A DNA stretch of 64,000 bases from Bradyrhizobium sp. SK17. GTDB taxonomy: Bacteria; Pseudomonadota; Alphaproteobacteria; Rhizobiales; Xanthobacteraceae. Both the position numbers and the translations under genes were made by a program. Positions 1 through 8,118 of the stretch are shown one piece after another (position 1 is the first letter of the stretch; each line of letters starts with the position of its first letter). The notes beneath the pieces were generated by a model that had not been told where the DNA came from, searched no databases, and was given only the letters and a program-made list of their open reading frames with translations. The DNA lies in the NCBI RefSeq assembly GCF_002831585.1, contig NZ_CP025113.1:868001-932000 (forward strand), in the 5' to 3' direction.

Positions 1-2228
1 TAGCCGAGCACGCGATAGCCATCGCGCGGCAGGGCCTTGTCGACCGGGAATGAGGTGCGGCCGCTGGAGGCGAGATGCTGCACATTGGATAGCGCCGCCA
101 TGTCGACATTGCTCTGCTTCTCGGCCCACAACAGCGAGGCCAGCGAGCGTGCCGCTGGCTTCAGAAGCTGCGGGAAATAGATGTGGTAGGCGCCGAACCG
201 CACGCCGTATTTGCGCAGCGCCGCGCGCGACGGCTGGTCGAGATCCTTCATCTCGGCCGCGATCCTGGTGCGCTCCAGCACGCCGAGCGCCTCGACCAAC
301 TGGAAGGCGATGCCGCGGGCGATGCCCTGGAGATCCTCGGCCTTGGACAGCTCGAACAGCGGCCCGAGCAGCTTCTCGACATGGGTCTTGAGCCAGAGAT
401 CGAGCCTGGTCTGAACCGCCTCGCGCGAGGCCCCGGTCAGCCGCTCGTCGGAGATGATGCGCAGCCGCGGATGCAGCGCGTCGTCGGCCGCGACCAGCTT
501 GGCGACCGCGTCGCCGGTCCAGCGGATGGTGCCGTCGGAGGTCAGCACGAACTGTTCGTCGGGGGCCGCACCCAGCTTCTCGGCGCGTGCATCGATCTCG
601 CGCGCCAGCACCTGCTGGGCGGCGGCTTGCAGCGCCTTGGCGTCGCTGCCGGCCTCGGCCGCATCGGGTGCGAAGGTGAAACCATCGAGCCGGCCGATCA
701 CGTGGCCTTCCACGATCACTTCACCGGTCTTGCCAATTTCCGTATTCAAAACTGAGTTCTCCCGCAGGCGGCGCATCAATACACTGGTCCGCCTGTCAAC
801 GAAACGCTCCGTGAGCCGTTCATGCAGCGCATCGGATAATTTATTTTCGAGGTCGCGCGTGATGCCCTGCCAATGGTCCGGGTCGTAGAGCCAGTCCGGC
901 CGGTTGGCAACAAAGGTCCAGGTCCGGATCTGCGCGATCCGGCCCGATAGCGTGTCGATATCGCCGTCGGTCCGGTTGGCCTGGTCGACCTGGGCGGCAA
1001 ACCATGCGTCAGGGATACGCCCCTTTTGCATCAGGAAGCCGTACAGCGTGGTCACGAGTTCGGCATGGGCGGCCGGCGACAGCTTTCGGTAATCAGGAAC
1101 CTGGCAGGCCTCCCACAGCCGCTCCACGGCCTTGGGCCCATGCGCCCATTCGCGCACCTCGGCGTCGCGTGCGACATGCTCGAGCACGCGCATATCCTCG
1201 GCGACCGGGGCCCGCGTCAGTGCCTCATGATTGGGCGACAGCGCCAGCGACACCTGCAACGCACCGAGCGAGGAGAAATCCAGCTTGGCGTTGCGCCATT
1301 GCAGCATTTTCACGCTGTCGAAAGTGTGGTTCTGCAACGCATTGACGAGCTCGGGCTCGAACGGCGCGCAGCGGCCGGTGGTACCGAAGGTGCCGTTGCG
1401 CGTGGCGCGGCCGGCGCGGCCCGCGATCTGGGCGAATTCGGCCGGGGTCAGGCGGCGGAACTGATAGCCGTCATACTTGCGATCGGAAGCGAAGGCGACG
1501 TGATCGACGTCGAGATTGAGCCCCATGCCGACCGCGTCGGTGGCGACGAGATAGTCGACATCGCCGTTCTGGAACATCGCGACCTGCGCGTTGCGCGTGC
1601 GTGGGCTGAGCGAGCCCAGCACCACGGCTGCGCCGCCATGCTGGCGGCGGATCAATTCGGCGATCGCGTAGACTTCATCGGCGGAGAACGCCACGATCGC
1701 AGTTCGTCGCGGCTGCCGCGTGATCTTGCGGTCGCCGGCGAATTCGAGCTGCGACAATCTGGGTCGCGTGATGATCGATGCGCCAGGCAGCAGCCGCTCG
1801 ATGATCGGACGCATCGTCGCAGCCCCCAGCAGCAGCGTCTCGTCGCGGCCGCGGCGGTTCAGGATGCGATCGGTGAAGACATGCCCGCGCTCCAGATCCG
1901 CGGCGATCTGGATCTCGTCGACGGCGAGGAACGACACGTCGAGATCGCGCGGCATCGCCTCGACAGTCGAGACCCAGAAGCGCGGCGCCTTCGGCTTGAT
2001 CTTCTCCTCGCCGGTGACCAGCGCGACATTGTCGACGCCGGCACGGTCCGCGATCTTGTTGTAGACCTCGCGTGCCAGGAGCCGCAGCGGCAGCCCGATC
2101 AGCCCCGACGAATGCGCCAGCATGCGCTCGATCGCCAGATGCGTCTTGCCGGTGTTGGTCGGCCCCAGCACCGCGGTGACACCAGCCCCGGGCACGCGGT
2201 CATTTCCGAACGAAGTTGAGAAAACCAT
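1..2228 (-). CDS. SUV3-like ATP-dependent RNA/DNA helicase (3' end outside window)
   Basis: The reading frame starts at the ATG at 2228 and stays open to the window edge, so about 742 residues are visible and the C-terminus is missing. Walker A GPTNTGKT lies at residues 22-29, a DEIQ box near residue 100 and motif VI QIAGRAGR near residue 265. This arrangement is that of the SUV3 helicase family (mitochondrial RNA degradosome helicase and its alphaproteobacterial relatives). The family unwinds RNA or DNA using ATP; the bacterial substrate is not established. After the helicase core comes the all-alpha C-terminal region typical of the family. No frameshift is seen in the visible part. The many ORFs on the opposite strand here are shadows of this GC-rich gene. 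Confidence 0.9.
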   Translation of the reverse strand, partial: MVFSTSFGNDRVPGAGVTAVLGPTNTGKTHLAIERMLAHSSGLIGLPLRLLAREVYNKIADRAGVDNVALVTGEEKIKPKAPRFWVSTVEAMPRDLDVSFLAVDEIQIAADLERGHVFTDRILNRRGRDETLLLGAATMRPIIERLLPGASIITRPRLSQLEFAGDRKITRQPRRTAIVAFSADEVYAIAELIRRQHGGAAVVLGSLSPRTRNAQVAMFQNGDVDYLVATDAVGMGLNLDVDHVAFASDRKYDGYQFRRLTPAEFAQIAGRAGRATRNGTFGTTGRCAPFEPELVNALQNHTFDSVKMLQWRNAKLDFSSLGALQVSLALSPNHEALTRAPVAEDMRVLEHVARDAEVREWAHGPKAVERLWEACQVPDYRKLSPAAHAELVTTLYGFLMQKGRIPDAWFAAQVDQANRTDGDIDTLSGRIAQIRTWTFVANRPDWLYDPDHWQGITRDLENKLSDALHERLTERFVDRRTSVLMRRLRENSVLNTEIGKTGEVIVEGHVIGRLDGFTFAPDAAEAGSDAKALQAAAQQVLAREIDARAEKLGAAPDEQFVLTSDGTIRWTGDAVAKLVAADDALHPRLRIISDERLTGASREAVQTRLDLWLKTHVEKLLGPLFELSKAEDLQGIARGIAFQLVEALGVLERTRIAAEMKDLDQPSRAALRKYGVRFGAYHIYFPQLLKPAARSLASLLWAEKQSNVDMAALSNVQHLASSGRTSFPVDKALPRDGYRVLG

Positions 2229-2288
2229 ATTTTGCAGGTGTTTCTTGAACTGTTGGCGAAACGCTCAATCCGTCATTGGCTTGCTCGG

Positions 2289-2400
2289 TGTCATCACCCG
2301 CGCATGCGGGTGATCCAGTATTCCAGAGACGGTCGTGCTTGAGCCGATAGGCCGCGGCGTACTGGGTCGCCCCGGTCAAGCCGGGCGACGACAACGGTGG
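2289..2400. repeat. Dispersed palindromic intergenic repeat (GTCATCACCCGC type)
   Basis: The left part contains a small hairpin (CACCCGCGCATGCGGGTG). The right part contains another (CCCGGTCAAGCCGGG), and the outer segments GATCCAGTA and TACTGGGTC are roughly complementary. I recall this type from Bradyrhizobium genomes, where it is dispersed; only one copy is in the window. Confidence 0.55.
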
Positions 2401-2768
2401 ATGAGGACAAAGCTTCACATCCTCTCAGGGTGACGGTTTGGCAGCGTGTTTCGCACCGGCAGAGTGTTTCGCAAAATCTGTCTCACAATGCGACGCTTTC
2501 CGTGTCGCTCTTAAGCTTCGGAACGAGTCCGGAACGAATCGCGGCCGAATCGCTGACTCCATTCCAGGCTCGAAACGTTCACCGCAACATCTCGGGTGAG
2601 CTGACGGCGGCGGCACTAGATCAAGTTTGAGAGGGCTCCACAAGCACAGGATATGCGGACTGAATTCCTTAAATTCCAGAGGTACCCGAGTCGAATCAGA
2701 AGCGGGCAAGAGTCAACCGGATTCCATGACGTTTGTTGCATGAGGCTTGAGCCTCGCCCCTGCCCAAC

Positions 2769-2872
2769 CCGTCATCCTGAGGAGCGCGAAGCGCGTCTCG
2801 AAGGATGCACGGCCTCCGCCGGTGGCGTCGCCCTTCGAGACGGCCGCTGCGCGGCCTCCTCAGGGTGACGGT
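2769..2872. repeat. Dispersed inverted repeat, family A copy 1
   Basis: The element begins CCGTCATCCTGAGGAGC and ends GCCTCCTCAGGGTGACGG, which are imperfect inverted repeats of each other. Inside, CGTCTCGAAGGATGCACGG and CCCTTCGAGACGG form a second nested pair. Related copies occur at 28453-28589 and 60931-61059. The whole unit could fold into one long hairpin. Confidence 0.75.
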
Positions 2873-2900
2873 CGGGCAGCGCGGCCGCGGGCGAAAATCC

Positions 2901-3751
2901 CTACTGCGTCTTCGCCACGCGCGGCGGCGCGGCTGTGGTCACGAACGAGGTCGCTTCCAGCATGGCCTGGCCGAGCGGGGTCGGGATCGTCATGCGGAAC
3001 GGCACCAGGAGGCGGGTGCCGGCGATCGGCACGAAGGCGATCTCGATGTTGCGCTGGGCGGCGAGGTATTTGATCACGGGTCGGTCCGGGATGTAGCCCG
3101 AGACCGGCACGAAATAGAGCGCGCAGACCAGCGCCGGGCCGTGATAGCCGCGCTCGGCCTTGACGATCTCGACCCGCTTGAAATCGAGCTTGAGGTCGTA
3201 GCGCATGCGGCCGTCGAACACGCCGGCGCCGGTGCGGCAGACATCCGGGCTCATCAGTTCGGCGTTGCCGGGCGCGCGCAGCAGCGAGCCGGTCATCGGG
3301 TCGAACGCGTTCTTCTTCTGCGCGTCGGTCACCGGCAGGCGGTCGGCATCGACCGGGGCTCCGGCTCGATGGTGGATTCCTTGATGCCGCCATTGGCGAG
3401 CACCATCCGGATCGTCTCCGATTTCTTCGAGGTGGTGGTGGTCGCCGTGTAGGAACTGGCAACCAGCGCGCCATTGACGATGCGGCCCTGCGAGGCACCC
3501 GAGCCGCTGCCGCCGGAAAACGCCTTCAAGAGCCCGGCGGTGCCGCCCTGGGCGGTGGCCGAGAAGCTGTCGTCGCCGACCTCGACGGTCCAGGTTCCCT
3601 TGCCGACCGGAATTCCGGCCAGGGTCGCCTCATACTGGGCGTCGAGCCGCCCCTGGGCGCTGGCGCGCTCGGCGCAAAACAGCAGCAAGGCGCTGGCGCA
3701 CAGGCCGATCAGCCGGCCGAGCGGAGGCAAAAGGGCAATCGTGGTGGTCAC
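2901..3751 (-). pseudogene. DUF3108 domain protein, interrupted by a one-base frameshift
   Basis: Two leftward frames join into one protein. The first (from ATG 3751) has a signal peptide ending near ERASAQ and the N-terminal half of a DUF3108 protein, and stops at 3329. The second continues from VTDAQKKNAFDPMTG to the stop at 2901. Restoring one C in the C-run at 3355-3358 (G on the plus strand) joins them through PEPPVDADRLPVTDA, which makes a full-length protein of roughly 280 residues. The family is a predicted periplasmic or envelope protein of unknown function, and the gene typically lies upstream of rpmB in this group. Whether this is true inactivation or a sequencing error cannot be settled here; the same kind of defect recurs elsewhere in the window, which favours error. 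Confidence 0.8.
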
Positions 3752-3956
3752 TTACGTACCTGACGGTCCTGCTATCGGCGCTCTGTTCGTCGTCCGTTTC
3801 GTCGTGAGCCCATTCGGCCGGACAACGTGCGCATCTCGTATGGAACCAAGACTTGCAACCGAATACGCCCTTTATATGGTTGCCATATCCGGCGTTAAGT
3901 GGCTGCAACGGCTTATGAACCGGCATTCCCCGGTAGCGCCATGCGGCGATATAATC

Positions 3957-3985
3957 TTGACGCTCGGGTGATCTGCTCGTATACA
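3957..3985 (+). promoter_or_regulatory. Probable sigma-70 promoter of rpmB
   Basis: TTGACG (3957-3962) and TATACA (3980-3985) are separated by exactly 17 bases, about 100 bases upstream of the rpmB start. The spacing and both hexamers are close to the vegetative consensus, as expected for a ribosomal protein gene. Confidence 0.7.
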
Positions 3986-4086
3986 CCCGCGGTTCCTGGA
4001 AAATGGACGCGAATTCAAAACCCCCGCGCGGGCCGTGCGATTGCACGCCTGGCCAAGAGGCGGGGATGCAATAAGGATTTTGTAAG

Positions 4087-4395
4087 ATGTCCCGGCGCTG
4101 CGAACTGACGGCCAAGGGCCCCCAGACGGGCCACAAGGTGAGCCACTCCAACATCAAGACCAAGCGGCGCTTCCTGCCGAACCTGGCCAACGTGACCTTC
4201 ATCTCGGATGCGCTCGGCCGCAACGTGCGCCTGCGCGTCTCGACCAACGCGCTGAAGAGCGTCGACCACAATGGCGGCCTCGATGCCTACCTGCTCAAGG
4301 CCAAGGCCGACGTGCTCTCGCCCCGCGCCCTCGACCTGAAGCGCGCGATCGAGAAGAAGGTCGGCAAGCAGGCCCCGGTGAAGAAGGCGAGCTGA
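4087..4395 (+). CDS. rpmB: 50S ribosomal protein L28
   Basis: The 102-residue product starts [20 protein letters not shown], the hallmark N-terminus of bL28, including the conserved [12 protein letters not shown] segment that contacts 23S rRNA. Length matches alphaproteobacterial L28, which is longer than the E. coli protein because of a lysine-rich tail (here ending KQAPVKKAS). The start follows AAGGATTTTGTAAG. The gene is monocistronic, with its own promoter about 100 bases upstream and a strong intrinsic terminator about 40 bases downstream. Confidence 0.97.
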   Translation: MSRRCELTAKGPQTGHKVSHSNIKTKRRFLPNLANVTFISDALGRNVRLRVSTNALKSVDHNGGLDAYLLKAKADVLSPRALDLKRAIEKKVGKQAPVKKAS

Positions 4396-4437
4396 GCGCG
4401 GCGAGACGCGAGAGCGGAATTCGCGAAGAGAGTTTTG

Positions 4438-4466
4438 AAACGGCCGGGTCGATGACCCGGCCGTTT
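4438..4466 (+). terminator. Rho-independent terminator after rpmB
   Basis: A 13-base-pair stem (AAACGGCCGGGTC pairing with GACCCGGCCGTTT) with a GAT loop is followed directly by T residues. It sits about 40 bases after the rpmB stop. Confidence 0.92.
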
Positions 4467-4470
4467 TTGT

Positions 4471-5253
4471 TTGGGCAGTCAAGAAAACTTCGACCGATAC
4501 TCAATCGGTAGCGCTGACTCCACGTAACTTCCTCAGAATCTCCGGCGTGAGATGATGCATAAGGTTCATGCGTCCATGATCGTTGCTCCGGTCGATCCGC
4601 AATTCATGCGCGCGCGAGCGCGGGCGAATGGCGAGTGGATTCTTCTTTGCGGGATTGCATGCGAAGCAAGACTATCCATCACGATGGACACGCGGAGACG
4701 GATTGCATCGTCGCGAAGCCTGTGATCCGGAGCGCATTCGCGCGACCCGTTGGGTCATGACGGCGTCCGCGAAAGGCTGCGGCACGTCCACTGACAGCTG
4801 CCGCCAGTGATAACGGTGTCATCGCTCGCGTCTCCACGAATCTGTTCTGATGCGCTGGGCGGGCGTGAAGAAACGCTTAACGCACGCGGCCTGGCCAGTT
4901 CAGAAACCCTATAAATTAAGGCAAAGCGGGGCCTCTTGTCGCGCCGTGGCCTCGGCGAAGGCGGATCACGGGCTCGTTAATCACAAACTCATTCGTTTCA
5001 TCACGAGCGCATGAGGCGCATGTAGAACGCCACGATCTCTTCCAACTCCTGGTGTGCAAACAAGCCGTCCGACACGATTGCGATTCGGCGCGGCGAGACC
5101 TACGCGAATGGAAGATCTGCGCGAATGCAAGAACCGTGAAGGACATCACGGCCAGCACAACTGATTGTGAGGCATGTGCGCCGCACTCTTGGGAACAAGC
5201 CAGGCCGTTCTTACATCACGTCCAGAGAACGACCCCGATAAAGGAATTGATCA
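4471..5253. other. Gene-poor intergenic stretch
   Basis: Nearly 800 bases lie between the rpmB terminator and the next credible ORF. Short ORFs are present on both strands, but none has a convincing start site, domain or codon pattern. I found no tRNA, no strong hairpin array and no dispersed repeat. A small RNA cannot be excluded by eye. Confidence 0.5.
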
Positions 5254-5478
5254 ATGCAAGTTCGCGCACTCGATCCGCGCGGAAGACTGGTGCCAGCGAT
5301 CGCAACCGCCGCCGTGGCGGTGCTCGCGACGGCCGCGCTCGTCGTCCTCGAATTCAGCCCGCCCAAGACCGTGCGAACGGGCGAGCCCGGCATGATCACC
5401 TCCGCCGCCGCCAGCCGCGCCGGCGCCACCGTGCTGCCGACCGATCCGGTGACGACCGGCAGCGTGCGTTATCGCTGA
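5254..5478 (+). CDS. Small hypothetical membrane-anchored protein
   Basis: The product has 74 residues. A basic N-terminus (MQVRALDPRGR) is followed by one hydrophobic helix (about residues 13-32, rich in A, V and L). A short polar tail ends TTGSVRYR. AAAGGAATTGATCA precedes the ATG at a normal distance. The topology suggests a single-pass inner membrane protein or an uncleaved signal anchor. No domain is recognised and no function is proposed. It stands alone, with a repeat element just downstream. A lone short ORF in GC-rich DNA carries some risk of being spurious, but the ribosome binding site and helix support it. Confidence 0.6.
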   Translation: MQVRALDPRGRLVPAIATAAVAVLATAALVVLEFSPPKTVRTGEPGMITSAAASRAGATVLPTDPVTTGSVRYR

Positions 5479-5493
5479 TCTTTCCAACGTCGC

Positions 5494-5612
5494 CGTCCCG
5501 GCGAAAGCCGGGACCCATGACCACAGATATTTGCCGCTAAGCGGAATGTTGCCCTAGCGCCGCACCAAACAAACAGCCGGGGTAATGGGTCCCGGCTTTC
5601 GCCGGGACGACG
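5494..5612. repeat. Inverted repeat pair, family B copy 1
   Basis: CGTCCCGGCGAAAGCCGGGA followed by CCCAT (5494-5518) reappears in inverted orientation as ATGGG followed by TCCCGGCTTTCGCCGGGACG (5585-5609). Each arm is itself a small hairpin. Equivalent inverted pairs of similar total length are at 7013-7135 and 59481-59588. Confidence 0.75.
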
Positions 5613-5751
5613 AGGGTGGTTTTATCCCGCCCCTAATTACCTCCCGCCGCATTTTCGCATCCCTGCCCCGGCGTCTCGCCGCAAGCCTGCCTCCCCCGAC
5701 CTGCGTAAGCTCGCGTCCGCGAACAACAAAAAACGCACAGGGAGGCTCACG

Positions 5752-6957
5752 ATGATCTGGAAGGCCATCACGGCACTGGCAGCGCTTGCGCTCGCGACAC
5801 AGGCGCATGCCGCCGAGAAGAAATACGGCACCGGCGCCAGCGACACCGAGATCAAGCTCGGACAGACCTCGCCATTCTCCGGCGCGGCATCGGCCTACAG
5901 CGTGATCGCGAAGACCCAGGCCGCCTACTTCAAGATGATCAACGACCAGGGCGGCGTGAACGGCCGCAAGATCAATCTGATCACGCTCGACGACGGCTAT
6001 TCGCCGCCGAAGACGGTGGAGCAGACCCGCAAGCTGGTGGAGCAGGAGGAGGTCGCCGCGATCCTCAATCCGCTGGGCACGCCGACCGGGCTTGCGGTGC
6101 GCAAATATCTCAACGACAAGAAAGTGCCGCAGCTGTTCGTCGGCGCCGGCGCCACGCTGTGGGGCGACTATCAGCATTATCCGTGGTCGATCGGCTTCCA
6201 GCCGTCGTACCAGGCCGAGACCGCGGTCTATGCCAAATACGTGCTGACCAACAAGCCGGACGCCAAGATCGCGCTGTTCTACCAGAACGACGATGCCGGC
6301 AAGGATTACGGCAACGGCTTCAAGAAGGGGCTGGGGCCTGAGAACACCGCGAAGATGGTGGTGGCGGAGACGACCTATGAATCGACCGATCCCACGGTCG
6401 ACAGCCAGATCGTGAAGCTGAAGGCCTCCGGCGCCAACGTGCTGTTCATGCACGCGATCCCCAAGCAGGCGGCGCAGGCGATCAAGAAGATCGGCGAGAT
6501 CGGCTGGAAGCCCGACATGTTCTTCCTCGCCGCGACCTCGACCTCGGTGTCCTCGGTGCTGAAGCCGGCCGGCTTCGAGTATTCCAAGGACATCATCTCG
6601 TCCTACTCGCTGAAGGATCCGAACGATCCGCAGTGGAAGGACGATAAAGACGTCATCGCCTGGAAGGAGTTCATGACGAAGTATTTTCCGGACGGCAATT
6701 TGCAGGACCAGCTGATCGTCTACGGCTATGTGGTGGCGGAGGCGACGGTGCAGGTGCTCAAGCAATGCGGCGACGACCTCACCCATGAGAACATCATGAA
6801 GCAGGCCGCCAATCTCGACATCGCGCTGCCGATGTTCCTGCCCGGCATCAAGGTGAAGACCTCGCCGACCGATTACTTCCCGGTGGAGGCGATGCGGCTG
6901 CAGAAGTTCAACGGCGAGACCTGGCAGCTGTTCGGCGACACCATCGGGAACGATTGA
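5752..6957 (+). CDS. ABC transporter substrate-binding protein, branched-chain amino acid (LivK) type
   Basis: The product has 401 residues. A signal peptide (MIWKAITALAALALATQAHA, cleaved before AEKK) directs it to the periplasm. The mature part begins with the family hallmark ASDTEIKLGQTSPFSG, followed by the two-lobed type I periplasmic binding fold (GVNGRKINLITLDDGY, NPLGTPTG, FYQNDDAGKDYG). The start follows AGGGAGGCTCACG. The family binds branched-chain amino acids, aromatic acids, amides or related small molecules and hands them to a LivHMGF-type permease. No permease or ATPase gene is beside it, so it is an orphan receptor and its ligand cannot be inferred. Repeats of the same family flank it on both sides. 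Confidence 0.9.
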   Translation: MIWKAITALAALALATQAHAAEKKYGTGASDTEIKLGQTSPFSGAASAYSVIAKTQAAYFKMINDQGGVNGRKINLITLDDGYSPPKTVEQTRKLVEQEEVAAILNPLGTPTGLAVRKYLNDKKVPQLFVGAGATLWGDYQHYPWSIGFQPSYQAETAVYAKYVLTNKPDAKIALFYQNDDAGKDYGNGFKKGLGPENTAKMVVAETTYESTDPTVDSQIVKLKASGANVLFMHAIPKQAAQAIKKIGEIGWKPDMFFLAATSTSVSSVLKPAGFEYSKDIISSYSLKDPNDPQWKDDKDVIAWKEFMTKYFPDGNLQDQLIVYGYVVAEATVQVLKQCGDDLTHENIMKQAANLDIALPMFLPGIKVKTSPTDYFPVEAMRLQKFNGETWQLFGDTIGND

Positions 6958-7012
6958 GGGGCGAGTGAGAAGAGAATGACTGAGGGGTGATGGGACGCTG
7001 AACCATCCCCAT

Positions 7013-7135
7013 CGTCGTCCCGGCGCAGGCCGGGACCCATTACCCCGAATGACAATTGGGTGGGATGCTGGGGCCACAGCCCGCTCGAACAACGGGCTGC
7101 GGTGATTATGGGTCCCGGCCTTCGCCGGGACGACA
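7013..7135. repeat. Inverted repeat pair, family B copy 2
   Basis: CGTCGTCCCGGCGCAGGCC then GGGACCCAT (7013-7040) is repeated inverted as ATGGGTCCCGGCCTTCGCC then GGGACGACAG (7108-7135). It lies in the convergent space between the orphan binding protein and the alpha/beta hydrolase. Confidence 0.75.
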
Positions 7136-7141
7136 GCGTGG

Positions 7142-8104
7142 CTACACCCCCTTCTCCAACAACAGCCGAAAGTCCGCCCGCGCGCGCTGCGCTTCGGCGC
7201 GTGCGGCCTCCGAGGCGTCGCCGAGACCGAAATAGCCGTGAATCAGGCCCTCGCCGGTGTGATAGGTCACCGGCACGCCGGCCGCCTGCAACGCCCTGGC
7301 ATAGGCATGGCCCTCGTCGCGCAGCGGGTCGAACCAGGCGGTGGTGACGACCGCCGGCGCGGTCCCCTTGAGGCTCGACGCACGCAGCGGCGAGACGCGC
7401 CAGTCGGTGCCTTGCGCGGAGTTTGCGAGATAATGTCCGCAGAACCATTCCATCACCGCGCGGGACAGGAAATAGCCCTCGGCATTCTCCGCGCGCGACG
7501 GGAATTTCGCGTTCTCCGCCGGATCGGCGAAACTGCCGACCACGTCGGTGACGGGATAGACGAGAAGCTGCCCGGCAAGCGCGATGCCGGCATCGCGGCA
7601 GGCCAGCGCCGAGGTCGCGGCGAGATTGCCGCCCGCGGAATCGCCGGCGACGCCGACGCGGGAGAGATCGCCGCCGAATTCCGTGATCCGCGCCACCACG
7701 TCGCGGACCGCGGCGAAGGCATCCTCGAACGCGCCGGGAAAGCGCGTCTCCGGCGGACGGCGGTAATCGACCGAGATCACCACTGCGCCGGTCTCGATCG
7801 CGAGGTTACGGGCCTGGCGGTCATGGGTCTCGAGATCGCCGGCGACCCAGCCGCCGCCGTGGAAGAAGATCACGGTCGGCGCCGTGCCGCGGCCGTTGCG
7901 ATAGAGCCGCGCGGCGAGCTTGCCGCCGGCGCCCTGCACCTCGATATTGCTGGCAACATCGACCGGCGGCGGCGGCACCGCGGCGCGGGCATCGGCCAAG
8001 GCACGCAGCGAATCGCGCGCGCTCTGCGGCGTCATGGTGGTGGGATCGCGCAGCGGCAGCAGCGGAATGATGTTGGCGATGATGGCATCGAGCGGGAGCG
8101 GCAT
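7142..8104 (-). CDS. Alpha/beta hydrolase, hormone-sensitive-lipase (HSL) family esterase
   Basis: The product has 320 residues and no signal peptide. It shows the HSL-family oxyanion motif HGGGW near residue 80 and the nucleophile elbow GDSAGG near residue 155. The remaining triad residues are likely an Asp in WFDPLRDEG and the His in GLIHGYF. Such enzymes hydrolyse short-chain carboxylic esters in the cytoplasm. AAGGATACCC precedes the ATG. The gene follows the flavin monooxygenase by only 14 bases on the same strand. That pairing (Baeyer-Villiger-type oxygenation, then ester hydrolysis) is a common catabolic logic, so joint action on a ketone substrate is inferred but not shown. Confidence 0.88.
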   Translation of the reverse strand: MPLPLDAIIANIIPLLPLRDPTTMTPQSARDSLRALADARAAVPPPPVDVASNIEVQGAGGKLAARLYRNGRGTAPTVIFFHGGGWVAGDLETHDRQARNLAIETGAVVISVDYRRPPETRFPGAFEDAFAAVRDVVARITEFGGDLSRVGVAGDSAGGNLAATSALACRDAGIALAGQLLVYPVTDVVGSFADPAENAKFPSRAENAEGYFLSRAVMEWFCGHYLANSAQGTDWRVSPLRASSLKGTAPAVVTTAWFDPLRDEGHAYARALQAAGVPVTYHTGEGLIHGYFGLGDASEAARAEAQRARADFRLLLEKGV

Positions 8105-8118
8105 GGGTATCCTTCAGA

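Larger units (their letters stand above)
2229..2900. other. Intergenic region with two repeat elements, no gene seen
   Basis: About 670 bases separate the helicase start from the DUF3108 stop. They hold a palindromic repeat at 2289-2400, a solitary half-repeat ending in the CTCAGGGTGACGG motif around 2423-2436, and a complete element at 2769-2872. The short ORFs in this stretch have no ribosome binding site or recognisable protein character. Confidence 0.6.

Noticed and set aside
1026..2219. Long plus-strand ORF (397 codons) opposite the helicase
   Set aside because: It is rich in R, H, Q and D, as antisense frames of GC-rich genes are. The minus-strand frame carries helicase motifs along its whole length.
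5554..7092. 512-codon minus-strand ORF across the orphan binding protein
   Set aside because: It has antisense composition (runs of H, R, L and G) and overlaps a clear LivK-type gene with a signal peptide on the plus strand.
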